DNA from: Bacteroidota bacterium
Lineage (GTDB): Bacteria; Bacteroidota; Bacteroidia; B-17B0; B-17BO
Length of the DNA: 11,659 nucleotides
Assembly (NCBI GenBank): GCA_947462425.1
Contig: CANHPI010000053.1
Location: 1 to 11,659 of the forward strand
Direction of reading: 5' to 3'
Below the pieces are notes generated by a model. It did no database searches. It saw only the letters and a program-made list of their open reading frames with translations, and was not told where the DNA came from. Positions within the stretch are counted from its first letter, which is position 1. Every line of letters starts with the position of its first letter. Of the stretch, positions 1-7,966 are shown piece after piece. The position numbers and the translations under genes are program-made.

Positions 1-2
1 AT

Positions 3-110
3 ACATTTTTTATACTTCATTTCAGTTATGGTTTGGGTTATTTAAAGGGAATTTTCGACTTTATTTTTCTTAAAAAATCTATCAAAAAAAACGAAAGTTT
101 ATCTCGGTAA
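3..110 (+). CDS. C-terminal end of an upstream gene, probably a glycosyltransferase (partial)
   Basis: An open frame enters from the left edge and ends at TAA (108-110), only 3 bases before the ATG of the next gene, so the two genes are very likely cotranscribed. The 35 visible residues begin with an aromatic stretch (TFFILHFSYGLGYLKGIF) and end in a lysine-rich tail. An aromatic segment with a GYLKG-type turn followed by a basic tail is what I recall at the C-terminus of many family 2 glycosyltransferases of Bacteroidota, and the neighbours are polysaccharide genes. That assignment is inference from a short fragment; the catalytic domain lies outside the window. Only the reading frame and the tight spacing are seen directly. 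Confidence 0.5.
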   Translation, partial: TFFILHFSYGLGYLKGIFDFIFLKKSIKKNESLSR

Positions 111-113
111 ATC

Positions 114-1358
114 ATGTTAGTAAAACTTAAAAACATATATCTTCAGTTAGGTTTTAATTTACCACTACTTATTGCATTTTTATTGCCATTCGGTATTAAC
201 CATGCGTTTTTAATTATAATCTGGATGATTTCTTTTTTTGCTTTTGATAATATAAAGCAAGGATTTAAAACTATTTTTAATAGTAAATGGTTTTATGCGT
301 TATTAGTTTTCTTTTTAATACATGCATTGGGCTATTTATTTTCTGAAGATAAATCAGACGCATTAAATGCCATAGAAATTAAATTAGGTTTTTTAGCATT
401 CCCAATTTTAATTTTCTCATCTCAATTTAATGATATTAAGATAAAAAAAATAGTTATTTCATTTGTTTCAGGATGTATTTTATCAGCTGTAATATGTTTT
501 TTTAGAGCCTTTTATTTATACTTTTTTGAAAATGTCAATGCTTTTTTTTATTCTGATTTTAACTACTTTTTACATCCCAGTTATTTTGCTATGTATTTAG
601 TTTTTGCTCAATTAATTGTGATGCTGTTTTATCCAAAATGGTTAGCTCATTTGTCTCAGTTAAATATAAAATTAGGTTTTATGTCGATTATAATTTTAAC
701 ATCAATCTTTTTATGTTCTTCTAAAATGGGCTTAATTACAGCATTTTTACTGTTACCATTAACATTTTGTGTTATCTTGTATAATAAGGGTTACAAAAAA
801 GTTATTATGAGTTTAGTTATAGGTCTTTTTGTATCAATTGCCGCAGCTTATAAAATTTTTCCAACTCCTTTTGAAAGAATTAAAATAGCTTTTAAAGTAA
901 CAACTTCTGTCGAAAAAATTGATAAAACAGATGCGGAAAGTACAGCGGTTAGAATTTTAATTTGGCAAGAATCTGTGAAATTGATTAAAGATAATTTTTG
1001 GTTAGGAACTACAGCCGGTGATGCAAATGATAAGTTAATTGAAGCATACAAAAAAGATGGTTTAACTGGAGCTCTCATAAAAAAATTAAATGCCCATAAT
1101 CAATTTCTGCAAACGTTTATAGGAACGGGTATAATTGGATTTTTACTTTTGTTATTAATAACCATTGGAACATTAATTTATGGGTTTGTTAAAAAGAATT
1201 ATATACTAGTCTTATTTAGCATTTTAATTTTTTTTAATTTTTTAGTAGAATCAATGCTTCAGGCTCAAGCTGGATTTATTTTCTTTGTATTTTTTTTATG
1301 TTTACTTTTAAAATATAATTTAAATCAACTATCAAAAAAAATTATGACTAACCAATAA
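114..1358 (+). CDS. O-antigen ligase / polymerase family membrane protein (WaaL/Wzy-like)
   Basis: This 414-residue protein is almost entirely hydrophobic, with about ten to twelve predicted membrane segments and one larger polar loop at roughly residues 250-330. The loop carries the layout of the O-antigen ligase/polymerase superfamily: an R280...W284 helix (AVRILIWQESVKLI), a glycine turn near 298-302, and the AHNQFLQTFIGTGIIG segment at 327-342 with the H328-N329 pair typical of the family. A second His-containing motif, HPSYFAMYL, lies at 154-162. Members act in the inner membrane, joining or polymerising undecaprenyl-linked glycans on the periplasmic side. Ligase (WaaL), polymerase (Wzy) and protein O-oligosaccharyltransferase cannot be told apart from sequence alone. 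The ATG lies 3 bases behind the previous stop, and the next gene starts 11 bases downstream, so it sits inside an operon. Confidence 0.85.
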   Translation: MLVKLKNIYLQLGFNLPLLIAFLLPFGINHAFLIIIWMISFFAFDNIKQGFKTIFNSKWFYALLVFFLIHALGYLFSEDKSDALNAIEIKLGFLAFPILIFSSQFNDIKIKKIVISFVSGCILSAVICFFRAFYLYFFENVNAFFYSDFNYFLHPSYFAMYLVFAQLIVMLFYPKWLAHLSQLNIKLGFMSIIILTSIFLCSSKMGLITAFLLLPLTFCVILYNKGYKKVIMSLVIGLFVSIAAAYKIFPTPFERIKIAFKVTTSVEKIDKTDAESTAVRILIWQESVKLIKDNFWLGTTAGDANDKLIEAYKKDGLTGALIKKLNAHNQFLQTFIGTGIIGFLLLLLITIGTLIYGFVKKNYILVLFSILIFFNFLVESMLQAQAGFIFFVFFLCLLLKYNLNQLSKKIMTNQ

Positions 1359-1369
1359 AAATTTTAGGT

Positions 1370-2581
1370 ATGATACCTTTTTCCCCACCACGAATAGATG
1401 ATAAAATTATTGCTGAAGTAACCGCTGCACTAAAATCAGGATGGATTACAACAGGGCCGCGAACTAAAGATTTTGAGAAAAAGTTGACAGTTTATTGTGG
1501 AAATAAATCCACCCTTTGTTTAAATTCTGCAACTGCAGGTTTAGAAATCATGTTGCGTTGGTTTGGAGTAGGAGCAGGCGACGAGGTTATTTTACCGGCT
1601 TATACATATTCTGCAACAGCTAACGTTGTTATTCATTGCGGCGCAAAACCAGTATTTGTAGATGTAAATGTAGATGACTTTAATATAAATGTTTCTAATA
1701 TTGAAAAAGCAATTAATGAAAAAACAAAAGTAATTATGCCGGTTGATTTTGCTGGTTTTCCTTGTGATTATGATGAAATTAATGCGTTAGTTATTAAACA
1801 TAAATTGCAATTTAAACCAAATTCTAAAAATCAGGAATTGCTTGGTAGAATTATGGTGTTGTCAGATTCTGCGCATTCTTTTGGCGCAACTTATAACAAT
1901 AAAAAATGTGGATCGTTAGCTGATGTTTCAGTGTTTTCTTTTCATGCTGTCAAAAATTTAACTACTGCCGAAGGTGGCGCTGTTGCTTTAAATTTCCAGG
2001 CTCCTTTTGATAACGAAGAAATTTATAAATATTTGTGTATGTATACACTTCATGGTCAAAATAAAGATGCCTTGGCTAAAACCCAAAAAGGGAATTGGAA
2101 ATATGATATTGTTGAAGCTGGATACAAATGTAATATGACTGATTTATCAGCTGCTATTGGTCTTATAGAATTAGAACGTTATGATAATGATACCCAATTA
2201 AAGCGTAAGCAAATATTCGATTGGTATAATCAAGCTTTCTCAAAAGATGATCGCTTTCAAATTCCTACTCATATTACAGATACTAAAAATGGATGTTTTC
2301 ATTTATATCCATTAAGAATAAAAGGAATTACAGAAGTGCAACGTGACGCCATCATGAAAGAAATTTTTGATTGTGATGTATCTGTTAATGTACATTTTAT
2401 TCCAGTTCCCGCAATGACTTTTTATAAGAATTTAGGATATGACATAAAAAACTATCCAGTTACTTACGATAATTTTAGCCGTGAAATCTCATTGCCAGTA
2501 TTTTATAATTTAACTGAAGAACAAGCTCAAACAGTCATTCATGTGGTTATTAATTCAGTATATAAGATTTTGAAAAATTAG
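1370..2581 (+). CDS. DegT/DnrJ/EryC1/StrS family PLP-dependent sugar aminotransferase
   Basis: A 403-residue protein with the hallmarks of nucleotide-sugar aminotransferases: an N-terminal IPFSPPRI start, GWITTGP at 24-30, the PAYTYSATANVV segment at 76-87, D166 in SDSAHSFGA (the Asp expected to hold the PLP pyridine nitrogen), and the Schiff-base lysine K195 in FSFHAVKNLTTAEGG. GYKCNMTDLSAAIG (251-264) is the family's conserved substrate-site region. The enzyme would transfer an amino group from glutamate to a keto-sugar nucleotide in the cytoplasm, as PglE, WecE and ArnB do; the exact sugar is not readable. About 16 extra residues (roughly 143-159) precede the Asp motif compared with ArnB-like proteins as I recall them. 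The pairing with a PglC-like transferase downstream suggests an amino-sugar such as a bacillosamine-type residue as first sugar, which is inference. The stop codon's last G is the first base of the downstream repeat. Confidence 0.92.
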   Translation: MIPFSPPRIDDKIIAEVTAALKSGWITTGPRTKDFEKKLTVYCGNKSTLCLNSATAGLEIMLRWFGVGAGDEVILPAYTYSATANVVIHCGAKPVFVDVNVDDFNINVSNIEKAINEKTKVIMPVDFAGFPCDYDEINALVIKHKLQFKPNSKNQELLGRIMVLSDSAHSFGATYNNKKCGSLADVSVFSFHAVKNLTTAEGGAVALNFQAPFDNEEIYKYLCMYTLHGQNKDALAKTQKGNWKYDIVEAGYKCNMTDLSAAIGLIELERYDNDTQLKRKQIFDWYNQAFSKDDRFQIPTHITDTKNGCFHLYPLRIKGITEVQRDAIMKEIFDCDVSVNVHFIPVPAMTFYKNLGYDIKNYPVTYDNFSREISLPVFYNLTEEQAQTVIHVVINSVYKILKN

Positions 2582-2662
2582 GGCGTGCCCCTACGGGTCG
2601 GGCTTTACGCTTCAATCTTTTTTCGTACCTCAAAAAGGATTTGCGCTTCAATCCCTCACGCA
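2581..2662 (+). repeat. Structured GC-rich interspersed repeat of Bacteroidota type
   Basis: The stretch begins with 23 bases of which 19 are G or C (2581-2603), in strong contrast to the AT-rich surroundings. It contains GCCC (2587-2590) facing GGGC (2600-2603), and a smaller CCC-TAC-GGG hairpin nested between. It then has two copies of CGCTTCAATC (2608-2617 and 2644-2653) that flank a 10-pair stem with one G-T wobble (2614-2623 with 2632-2641) and an 8-base loop. The element overlaps the last base of the aminotransferase stop codon. From memory, closely similar GGGCGTGCCC...GGTCGGGC...CGCTTCAATC...AAAAAGGAT sequences recur between genes in many Bacteroidota genomes; I cannot search here. 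Its function is unknown; it may act as a terminator or mRNA-stability element. No ORF lies in it. Confidence 0.65.
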
Positions 2663-2717
2663 AACACTACTAATTAAAAGTCATATTTTTATTTCACATT
2701 CATAAATAAATAGTAAA

Positions 2718-3308
2718 TTGATAAAACGCCTTTTCGACATAGTTGCTTCATTTATTGGAATAGTTATTTTACTTCCATTCTTACTTATCATTGGTGCTTT
2801 AATGATTGTAACTTGTGGATTTCCCATATTTTATCTTCAAACTAGAGTAGGAAAAAATGGTAAAGATTTTAAACTATTTAAGTTTAGAACTATGGTCAAA
2901 GACTCAGATAAAAAAGGCTTATTAACTGTTGGCGGTCGCGATCCTCGTGTAACAAGTGTTGGATACTATTTGCGTAAATATAAATTAGACGAATTACCTC
3001 AATTATTTAATGTATTTTTTGGAAGTATGAGCTTGGTTGGTCCTCGTCCAGAGGTGCGCAAATATGTTGATTTATATAATCCGGAACAGCAGCAAGTATT
3101 ATTTGTAAAGCCTGGTATTACTGATTTTGCATCATTAGAATTTTTTGATGAAAACGAATTATTGTCAAAATCTTCAAATCCAGAAGAAACATATATTAAT
3201 GAAGTTATGCCACAAAAACTGGCATTAAATCGCACCTATATTAAAGAGCAAAGTTTTTTACTGGACCTTAAAATAATCTTTAATACGTTACTAAAAATTG
3301 TAAAATAG
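2718..3308 (+). CDS. PglC/WcaJ-like sugar transferase (monotopic phosphoglycosyl transferase)
   Basis: At 196 residues this matches the small, catalytic-core-only form of the family. One N-terminal re-entrant hydrophobic segment (about 8-32) follows the IKRLFDI start. Then come FKLFKFRTM (51-59), the catalytic Asp-Glu dyad D91-E92 in KLDELPQLFNV, SLVGPRPEV (105-113) and the KPGITDFASLE segment (131-141). The enzyme moves a sugar-1-phosphate from a UDP-sugar to undecaprenyl phosphate on the cytoplasmic face, the first membrane step of glycan assembly. The start is TTG: an in-frame TAA stands at 2703-2705 with no ATG after it, and the next internal Met would remove the membrane segment. It lies 136 bases after the aminotransferase, separated by the repeat, so it may be expressed separately. 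UDP-sugar specificity is unknown. Confidence 0.92.
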   Translation: MIKRLFDIVASFIGIVILLPFLLIIGALMIVTCGFPIFYLQTRVGKNGKDFKLFKFRTMVKDSDKKGLLTVGGRDPRVTSVGYYLRKYKLDELPQLFNVFFGSMSLVGPRPEVRKYVDLYNPEQQQVLFVKPGITDFASLEFFDENELLSKSSNPEETYINEVMPQKLALNRTYIKEQSFLLDLKIIFNTLLKIVK

Positions 3309-3363
3309 CACTATTTGTAACGCCCTATTTTTTATATTTACATTATAATTAAAAAAAACAAAA

Positions 3364-3999
3364 ATGAAAAACCTTTCTCTAATTTTAAATGGCGTTTTAG
3401 CTATTGCAATTGCAATTTTATTTTATCAAGTTCATGCATTAAAAAATGCGGGAACATCGATTGAATCATCATCCACTGGTGTTGATGTTAAACCTACAAT
3501 TGTTGCAAGTTCCACAAATTTAGGAGATGCTAAAATCGCTTATGTTAACACGGATAGTATAAATGAACATTACGATTATATTGCTGATTTCACAAAAGTA
3601 ATACGAAGTAAAAAATCTACTTTAGAAGCTCAAATGCAAAGTATGACAGCTAAATTTCAGCAGGAATACGAAGCGTTTCAACAATCTGCTCAAGCTGGAG
3701 TTGCTCCTCAATCTGAATTACAAAAACAACAAACTAGTTTAGAAAGACAACAACAAGAGTTAGCTAATAAAGAATTACAATTACAAAATTTAGGCGTTGA
3801 GCTGGAAGAAAAAAACATGGAATTAAATAAAAGTGTGAAAGATTATTTATTGAAAATTAATAACGGAAGATTTGATTATATCTTATCTTATTCAGATTTA
3901 ATGCCAACAATTCTGCTAACTAATCCTAAATTAGATATTACTCCTGAAGTTTTAAAAGGCATCAACGATGAGTATAATGCTAAAAAAGCTAAAAAATAA
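3364..3999 (+). CDS. OmpH/Skp-family periplasmic coiled-coil protein
   Basis: 211 residues: an N-terminal hydrophobic signal or anchor (about 5-21), a low-complexity Ser/Thr linker (31-54), the KIAYVNTDSINEHYDYI start of the OmpH domain (57-73), then a long Gln/Glu/Lys-rich coiled coil (about 76-163) and a short C-terminal cap. This is the Skp/OmpH layout, in which a small core carries helical tentacles that hold unfolded outer-membrane proteins in the periplasm. No clear signal-peptidase site is visible, so it may stay membrane-anchored. It is not beside bamA or lpxD as classic skp is, so this is probably a divergent paralogue and its chaperone role is inferred from fold alone. Its ATG follows an A-rich leader without Shine-Dalgarno sequence. 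The pyrophosphohydrolase gene begins 17 bases after its stop, suggesting cotranscription. Confidence 0.82.
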   Translation: MKNLSLILNGVLAIAIAILFYQVHALKNAGTSIESSSTGVDVKPTIVASSTNLGDAKIAYVNTDSINEHYDYIADFTKVIRSKKSTLEAQMQSMTAKFQQEYEAFQQSAQAGVAPQSELQKQQTSLERQQQELANKELQLQNLGVELEEKNMELNKSVKDYLLKINNGRFDYILSYSDLMPTILLTNPKLDITPEVLKGINDEYNAKKAKK

Positions 4000-4016
4000 T
4001 TTGAATTTATAGAATA

Positions 4017-4418
4017 ATGGAAACTAGAAAAGATTTATTAAGTAAAATAATGCATGTTCATCATTTTCATGAAACCTTTCAAATTGGTAATGCAGATTCC
4101 ATTACCTTAATTAATGAACGCGATTACACATTACGTTATAACTTAATTAAAGAAGAAAATGAAGAGTATTTAGATGCCTGCAAAAAAGGCGATATTGTTG
4201 AGATTGCAGATGCCTTAGGAGATCAGTTGTATATATTATTTGGAACCATTTTAAAACATGGTTTACAACATAAAATAGAAGAAGTGTTTGACGAAATACA
4301 ACGTAGCAATATGAGTAAATTAGATGAACAAGGGCAACCCATTTTTAGAGAAGATGGTAAAATTTTAAAAAGTAATTTATATTTCCGCCCTAATATTAAA
4401 GATATTTTAGATAAGTAA
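4017..4418 (+). CDS. MazG-like nucleoside triphosphate pyrophosphohydrolase
   Basis: A 133-residue all-alpha protein. It shows the metal-binding pattern of the MazG / PRA-PH superfamily: EENEE (46-50, EExxE) followed about 12 residues later by EIADALGD (62-69, ExxD with a further Asp). SNMSK at 97-101 and the tail with paired DG/KILK turns are what I recall in the short Bacteroidota members of this family. Enzymes of this fold hydrolyse NTPs or modified nucleotides to the monophosphate and pyrophosphate, with Mg2+ held by the Glu/Asp cluster. The substrate is not deducible: house-cleaning of damaged nucleotides and a phosphoribosyl-ATP role are both possible, but no his genes lie nearby. It is probably cytoplasmic and shares a transcript with the OmpH-like gene. 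Confidence 0.82.
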   Translation: METRKDLLSKIMHVHHFHETFQIGNADSITLINERDYTLRYNLIKEENEEYLDACKKGDIVEIADALGDQLYILFGTILKHGLQHKIEEVFDEIQRSNMSKLDEQGQPIFREDGKILKSNLYFRPNIKDILDK

Positions 4419-4500
4419 TTGTTGTCAGTTCTTGCAAAGTTGCGAATAAGTATTTGTTTGAATGACATCTTTGCTCCTCTAGATTTGACAAAATAAAAAT

Positions 4501-5169
4501 TTATATATAATAAATAATACCTTCTAAATACCTATTATTTTTTTCTGTATAAAACACTTTAAAACCATTTTCCTCGAAAGCGGTTTTATGTTTTGGGTTT
4601 AAATACATACAAAATATTTTTCTTGGGTGTTGTTTCACACTTTCTTTAATCGCATTAATTACTTGTAATAAAATACTTTCTCCAAAAGGATTAAAAAAGT
4701 AAAATACACATGCATCAATTGGTATTTGATACTTAGTAGCATCATTAAACAAAAAAATTATTTCACTTTCCGTATTTTTTTTCTTGTAAACTAATTTATT
4801 TGCAATAGCGTCATCAATTAGTTCTTTGGCAATATCCACCCCAATTAATTTAGTAAACCCACATTGTTCAGCAACAAATAACGCCCGGCCTTTACCACAA
4901 CCATAATCTATTAAAGAAAATGCCTGAGTTTCTTTTGGTAATTTATTGAACATTGAAAATAAAATATAATAACTAGCACCTTGGTAATGATGGTTTTGGT
5001 CAGAACTTTCTCCTGCCAACGTTAAATTATTGAGGTTAACAATGCTATGAGTAGTAATTCCTAGTTGTTTTTCATATTTACTTTCATAACTCAACAGTTT
5101 AAACGTATTTACAATTCCTCTAAAATAAAGTGATCTAAAAAAATAGTATATATATTGAAATGTTTTCAT
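4501..5169 (-). CDS. Class I SAM-dependent methyltransferase
   Basis: The only minus-strand gene in the left half. With the ATG at 5169 it encodes 222 residues; a TTG one codon further upstream is open but unnecessary. SAM-binding motif I is LIDYGCGKG (87-95), followed by an acidic loop, GVDIA (110-114), that would hold the ribose. NDATKYQIP (142-150) would contact the adenine, and YFFNPFGE (157-164) occupies the motif IV position. The N-terminal 80 residues are basic and aromatic, start with FQYIYYFFRSLYFRG and may bind the substrate or touch the membrane. The product could methylate a protein, lipid or small molecule; nothing in the context decides this. It converges on the pyrophosphohydrolase gene, leaving 82 bases without a clear terminator between them, and is divergent from rel. 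Confidence 0.8.
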   Translation of the reverse strand: MKTFQYIYYFFRSLYFRGIVNTFKLLSYESKYEKQLGITTHSIVNLNNLTLAGESSDQNHHYQGASYYILFSMFNKLPKETQAFSLIDYGCGKGRALFVAEQCGFTKLIGVDIAKELIDDAIANKLVYKKKNTESEIIFLFNDATKYQIPIDACVFYFFNPFGESILLQVINAIKESVKQHPRKIFCMYLNPKHKTAFEENGFKVFYTEKNNRYLEGIIYYI

Positions 5170-5250
5170 CAACTCAAATGTATATATCTTATGTTAGACT
5201 ATTGATAAATTTAATAAAAAAAATTACCTTCATACACATAAACAGTAGTT

Positions 5251-7449
5251 ATGGAAATTGATGTAGAAGCTGAAAAAAAAGAGATATTATTTCGTTACAA
5301 AAATTTAATAAATGCATGTAAACGTCGTCTCGAAAAAGGAGATAAAGAGATTATTAGAAAAGCATTTGAAGTTTCGGTTGAAGCTCATAAAGAAATGCGC
5401 CGTAAATCTGGCGAACCTTATATTTATCACCCAATTGCCGTAGCTCAAATTTGTGCTGAAGAAATTGGATTGGGAACAACAGCAATTGTTTGTGCTTTGT
5501 TACATGACACTGTTGAAGATACTGATTTGACTTTAGAAGATGTTAAAGGAATGTTTGGTGAAAAGGTTTCGCAAATTATTGATGGTTTAACAAAAATTTC
5601 CGGAGTATTTGATCATACTTCTTCTATACAAGCTGAAAATTTCAGAAAAATGCTATTAACTCTCTCAGAAGATGTAAGGGTTATATTAATTAAATTAGCA
5701 GATAGATTACACAATATGCGCACGCTTGATCACATGAAGCGTGATAAGCAAATGAAAATTGCAGGTGAAACGTTGTATTTGTACGCACCATTAGCTCATA
5801 GGTTAGGATTAAATGCTATAAAATCGGAATTAGAAGATTTAGGTTTAAAATATACAAACGAAGATTGGTATAAAGAGGTTGTTCAAAAATTGGAAGAAAC
5901 CGAACCAATGCGCAAAAAATTTATTAAAAATTTTATTGATCCATTAAATGATATTTTAAAAGAACAAGGGTTTAAATTTAAAATTTTTGGCAGACCAAAA
6001 TCTATTTATTCTATTTATAATAAGATTAAAAATAAAGGAGTTCCATTTGAAGAAATATACGATTTGTTTGCTATTCGGATTGTAATTGATAGTCCGATGG
6101 ATAAAGAGAAATCGGATTGTTGGAAAATTTATTCTATCATAACAGATTTTTATCATCCCAATCCTGATAGATTAAGAGATTGGATTTCAACTCCTAAAAG
6201 TAATGGTTACGAAAGTTTACATACAACCGTTATGGGACCAGAAGGCAAATGGGTAGAAGTTCAAATTAGAACTATTAGAATGGACGAATTAGCAGAAATG
6301 GGATATGCAGCTCATTGGAAATATAAAGAAGCGGCAGTAGAAAAGGAAAATAATTTAGAAGTTTGGTTACGTCGTATTCGTGAAATGTTGGATAATCCGG
6401 ATCCAAATGCTTTGGAGTTTATTGACGATTTTAAATTGAATTTATTTGCTGATGAGATATTTTTATTTACTCCAAAAGGTGAAATGAGAAATTTACCACT
6501 TACGGCTACTGCTTTAGATTTTGCTTTTGAAATTCATACCAAAGTTGGAGAGCAATGTATTGGGGCTAAAGTAAATCATAAATTAGTTCCTTTAAGTTAT
6601 CAATTAAAAAGTGGTGATCAGGTTGAGATTTTAACGTCTAATAAACAATTTCCTAAAGATGATTGGATTAACTATGTTGTAACTGCAAGAGCTAAATCAA
6701 AAATAAAAAGCGCATTAAAAGAAAATAGACGAAAAGTTGCCGAAGGAGGTAAAGAAATTTTAGAAAAGAAATTTTATAAATGTAAATTAGATTATACAAT
6801 TCAAAATGTAAATGAGTTTGTAACCTTTTTAAAATTGCCGTCATCAAGCGAATTGTTTTATAGAACTGCATTAGGAAATGTTGATATTAAAGAAATTAAG
6901 GAGTTTGTTGATTTTAAATTACATCCTGAAAAACATAAGCCTAAGAAAAAAGAAAATAAAATTGAAGAACTAGTTACAAATGTTCGTGGTAGTTCTGATA
7001 TGTTAGTTATTGGCGACGATATGCAAAAATTGGATTATGGCTTGTCTGGCTGTTGTAGTCCAATTCCTGGCGACGACGTTTTTGGATTTGTTACCGTTAA
7101 TGAAGGCATAAAAATACATCGTGTTAATTGTCCAAATGCAGTTAAATTATTATCTAATTATGCTTATAGAGTTGTAAAGGCAAAATGGAATAATGATCAT
7201 TTAATTTCATTTTTAGCAGGTATTAAAATTAAAGGAACTGATGAAATGGGTTTGGTTAATAATATAACTAAAGTTATTTCTAGTCAATTAAATATTAATA
7301 TGCGTTCTATTAGCTTTGATACTGAAGATGGTATTTTTGATGGAACTATTATGGTATTTGTGCATGATGCTAAACATTTAAGTCATTTAATTGATAATTT
7401 AATTAAGGTAAAAGGAGTAACGGCTGTAACGAGAATTGATAATAATTAA
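5251..7449 (+). CDS. Bifunctional (p)ppGpp synthetase/hydrolase, RelA/SpoT family
   Basis: The full 732-residue long-form Rel. Domains in order: the HD hydrolase (about 40-200) with H60, H85-D86 in the HDTVEDT motif and ADRLHN (150-155) all intact; the synthetase (about 235-360) with GRPKS (247-251), GYESLHT (319-325) and EVQIRT (336-341); TGS (about 400-465); a zinc-finger/RIS-type region with GCCSPIPGDD (600-609); and a C-terminal ACT domain (about 655-730). In the synthetase, RLRD (307-310) is the basic RxKD-type motif of bifunctional enzymes rather than the acidic ExDD of E. coli RelA. Both activities are therefore expected: making (p)ppGpp on starved ribosomes and degrading it otherwise. 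The ATG at 5251 has an A-rich leader. The fur-family gene follows 10 bases after the stop, consistent with one operon. Confidence 0.97.
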   Translation: MEIDVEAEKKEILFRYKNLINACKRRLEKGDKEIIRKAFEVSVEAHKEMRRKSGEPYIYHPIAVAQICAEEIGLGTTAIVCALLHDTVEDTDLTLEDVKGMFGEKVSQIIDGLTKISGVFDHTSSIQAENFRKMLLTLSEDVRVILIKLADRLHNMRTLDHMKRDKQMKIAGETLYLYAPLAHRLGLNAIKSELEDLGLKYTNEDWYKEVVQKLEETEPMRKKFIKNFIDPLNDILKEQGFKFKIFGRPKSIYSIYNKIKNKGVPFEEIYDLFAIRIVIDSPMDKEKSDCWKIYSIITDFYHPNPDRLRDWISTPKSNGYESLHTTVMGPEGKWVEVQIRTIRMDELAEMGYAAHWKYKEAAVEKENNLEVWLRRIREMLDNPDPNALEFIDDFKLNLFADEIFLFTPKGEMRNLPLTATALDFAFEIHTKVGEQCIGAKVNHKLVPLSYQLKSGDQVEILTSNKQFPKDDWINYVVTARAKSKIKSALKENRRKVAEGGKEILEKKFYKCKLDYTIQNVNEFVTFLKLPSSSELFYRTALGNVDIKEIKEFVDFKLHPEKHKPKKKENKIEELVTNVRGSSDMLVIGDDMQKLDYGLSGCCSPIPGDDVFGFVTVNEGIKIHRVNCPNAVKLLSNYAYRVVKAKWNNDHLISFLAGIKIKGTDEMGLVNNITKVISSQLNINMRSISFDTEDGIFDGTIMVFVHDAKHLSHLIDNLIKVKGVTAVTRIDNN

Positions 7450-7459
7450 TATAAAATCC

Positions 7460-7939
7460 ATGACACAAGAAACTAAAGAAGCTGTAGAGAAAATATTAAC
7501 AGATTATCTTGAAAAAAATAAGCATCGAAAAACATCAGAGCGATTTGCAATCTTAAATGAAATTTATTCACATGATGGGCATTTTGATATAGAAGGTCTT
7601 TATGTGATGATGAAAAATAAAAAGTATCGTGTAAGCAGAGCGACTTTGTATAATAACATTGAGCTATTATTAGATGCTGGTTTAGTTACAAAACATCAGT
7701 TTGGAAAAAATTTAGCGCAGTTCGAAAAAGCCTACAAGTTTAAACAACATGATCATTTAATATGCAGTGATTGCGAGAAGGTATTTGAGTTTTGTGATCC
7801 TCGTATTATGCAAATTCAAAAAATGGCGGAGGATATGCTCAATTTTGATGTGTTTCATCATTCGTTAAATTTCTTTGCAAAGTGCCGCGGATTAAAAGAA
7901 AACGGAATTTGCGAGCATAAAAAAGTACTTGTTAAATAG
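7460..7939 (+). CDS. Fur-family metal-responsive transcriptional repressor
   Basis: The chosen ATG at 7460 gives 159 residues; a longer reading from TTG at 7436 would overlap rel and add only a meaningless Ile/Asn stretch. The winged helix is at about 25-90, with the recognition-helix segment VSRATLYNNIELL (58-70) typical of Fur proteins. The dimerisation half carries HDHLICSDC (97-105), giving the sensing histidines and the first CxxC zinc pair. The C-terminal cysteines C142 and C151 are spaced x8 instead of the usual CxxC. HH at 133-134 could complete a metal site. Whether it is Fur, Zur or PerR cannot be told. It would act as a dimer on promoter operators, and its 10-base spacing from rel points to joint transcription of stringent-response and metal or peroxide control. 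No Fur box is evident in this window. Confidence 0.93.
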   Translation: MTQETKEAVEKILTDYLEKNKHRKTSERFAILNEIYSHDGHFDIEGLYVMMKNKKYRVSRATLYNNIELLLDAGLVTKHQFGKNLAQFEKAYKFKQHDHLICSDCEKVFEFCDPRIMQIQKMAEDMLNFDVFHHSLNFFAKCRGLKENGICEHKKVLVK

Positions 7940-7966
7940 TTAATGATAGTTAAGTAAATAAAGAGA

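Noticed and set aside
3314..3340. TTTG (3314-3317) and TATATTTA (3333-3340) before the OmpH-like gene as a promoter
   Set aside because: The spacer is only 15 bases, below the 17-23 range I recall for Bacteroidota promoters, and the last base of the -7 box does not fit.
4434..4474. GCAAAG ... CTTTGC inverted repeat between the convergent pyrophosphohydrolase and methyltransferase genes
   Set aside because: Arms of 6 bases with a 29-base loop and no adjacent T-run; unlikely to be a functional terminator.
5170..5172. TTG start one codon upstream for the methyltransferase
   Set aside because: An ATG follows directly at 5169 and is the simpler start.
7436..7459. Longer N-terminus for the Fur-family protein from TTG at 7436
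   Set aside because: It would overlap the end of rel and add an Ile/Asn stretch with no family similarity; ATG at 7460 gives a normal Fur start.
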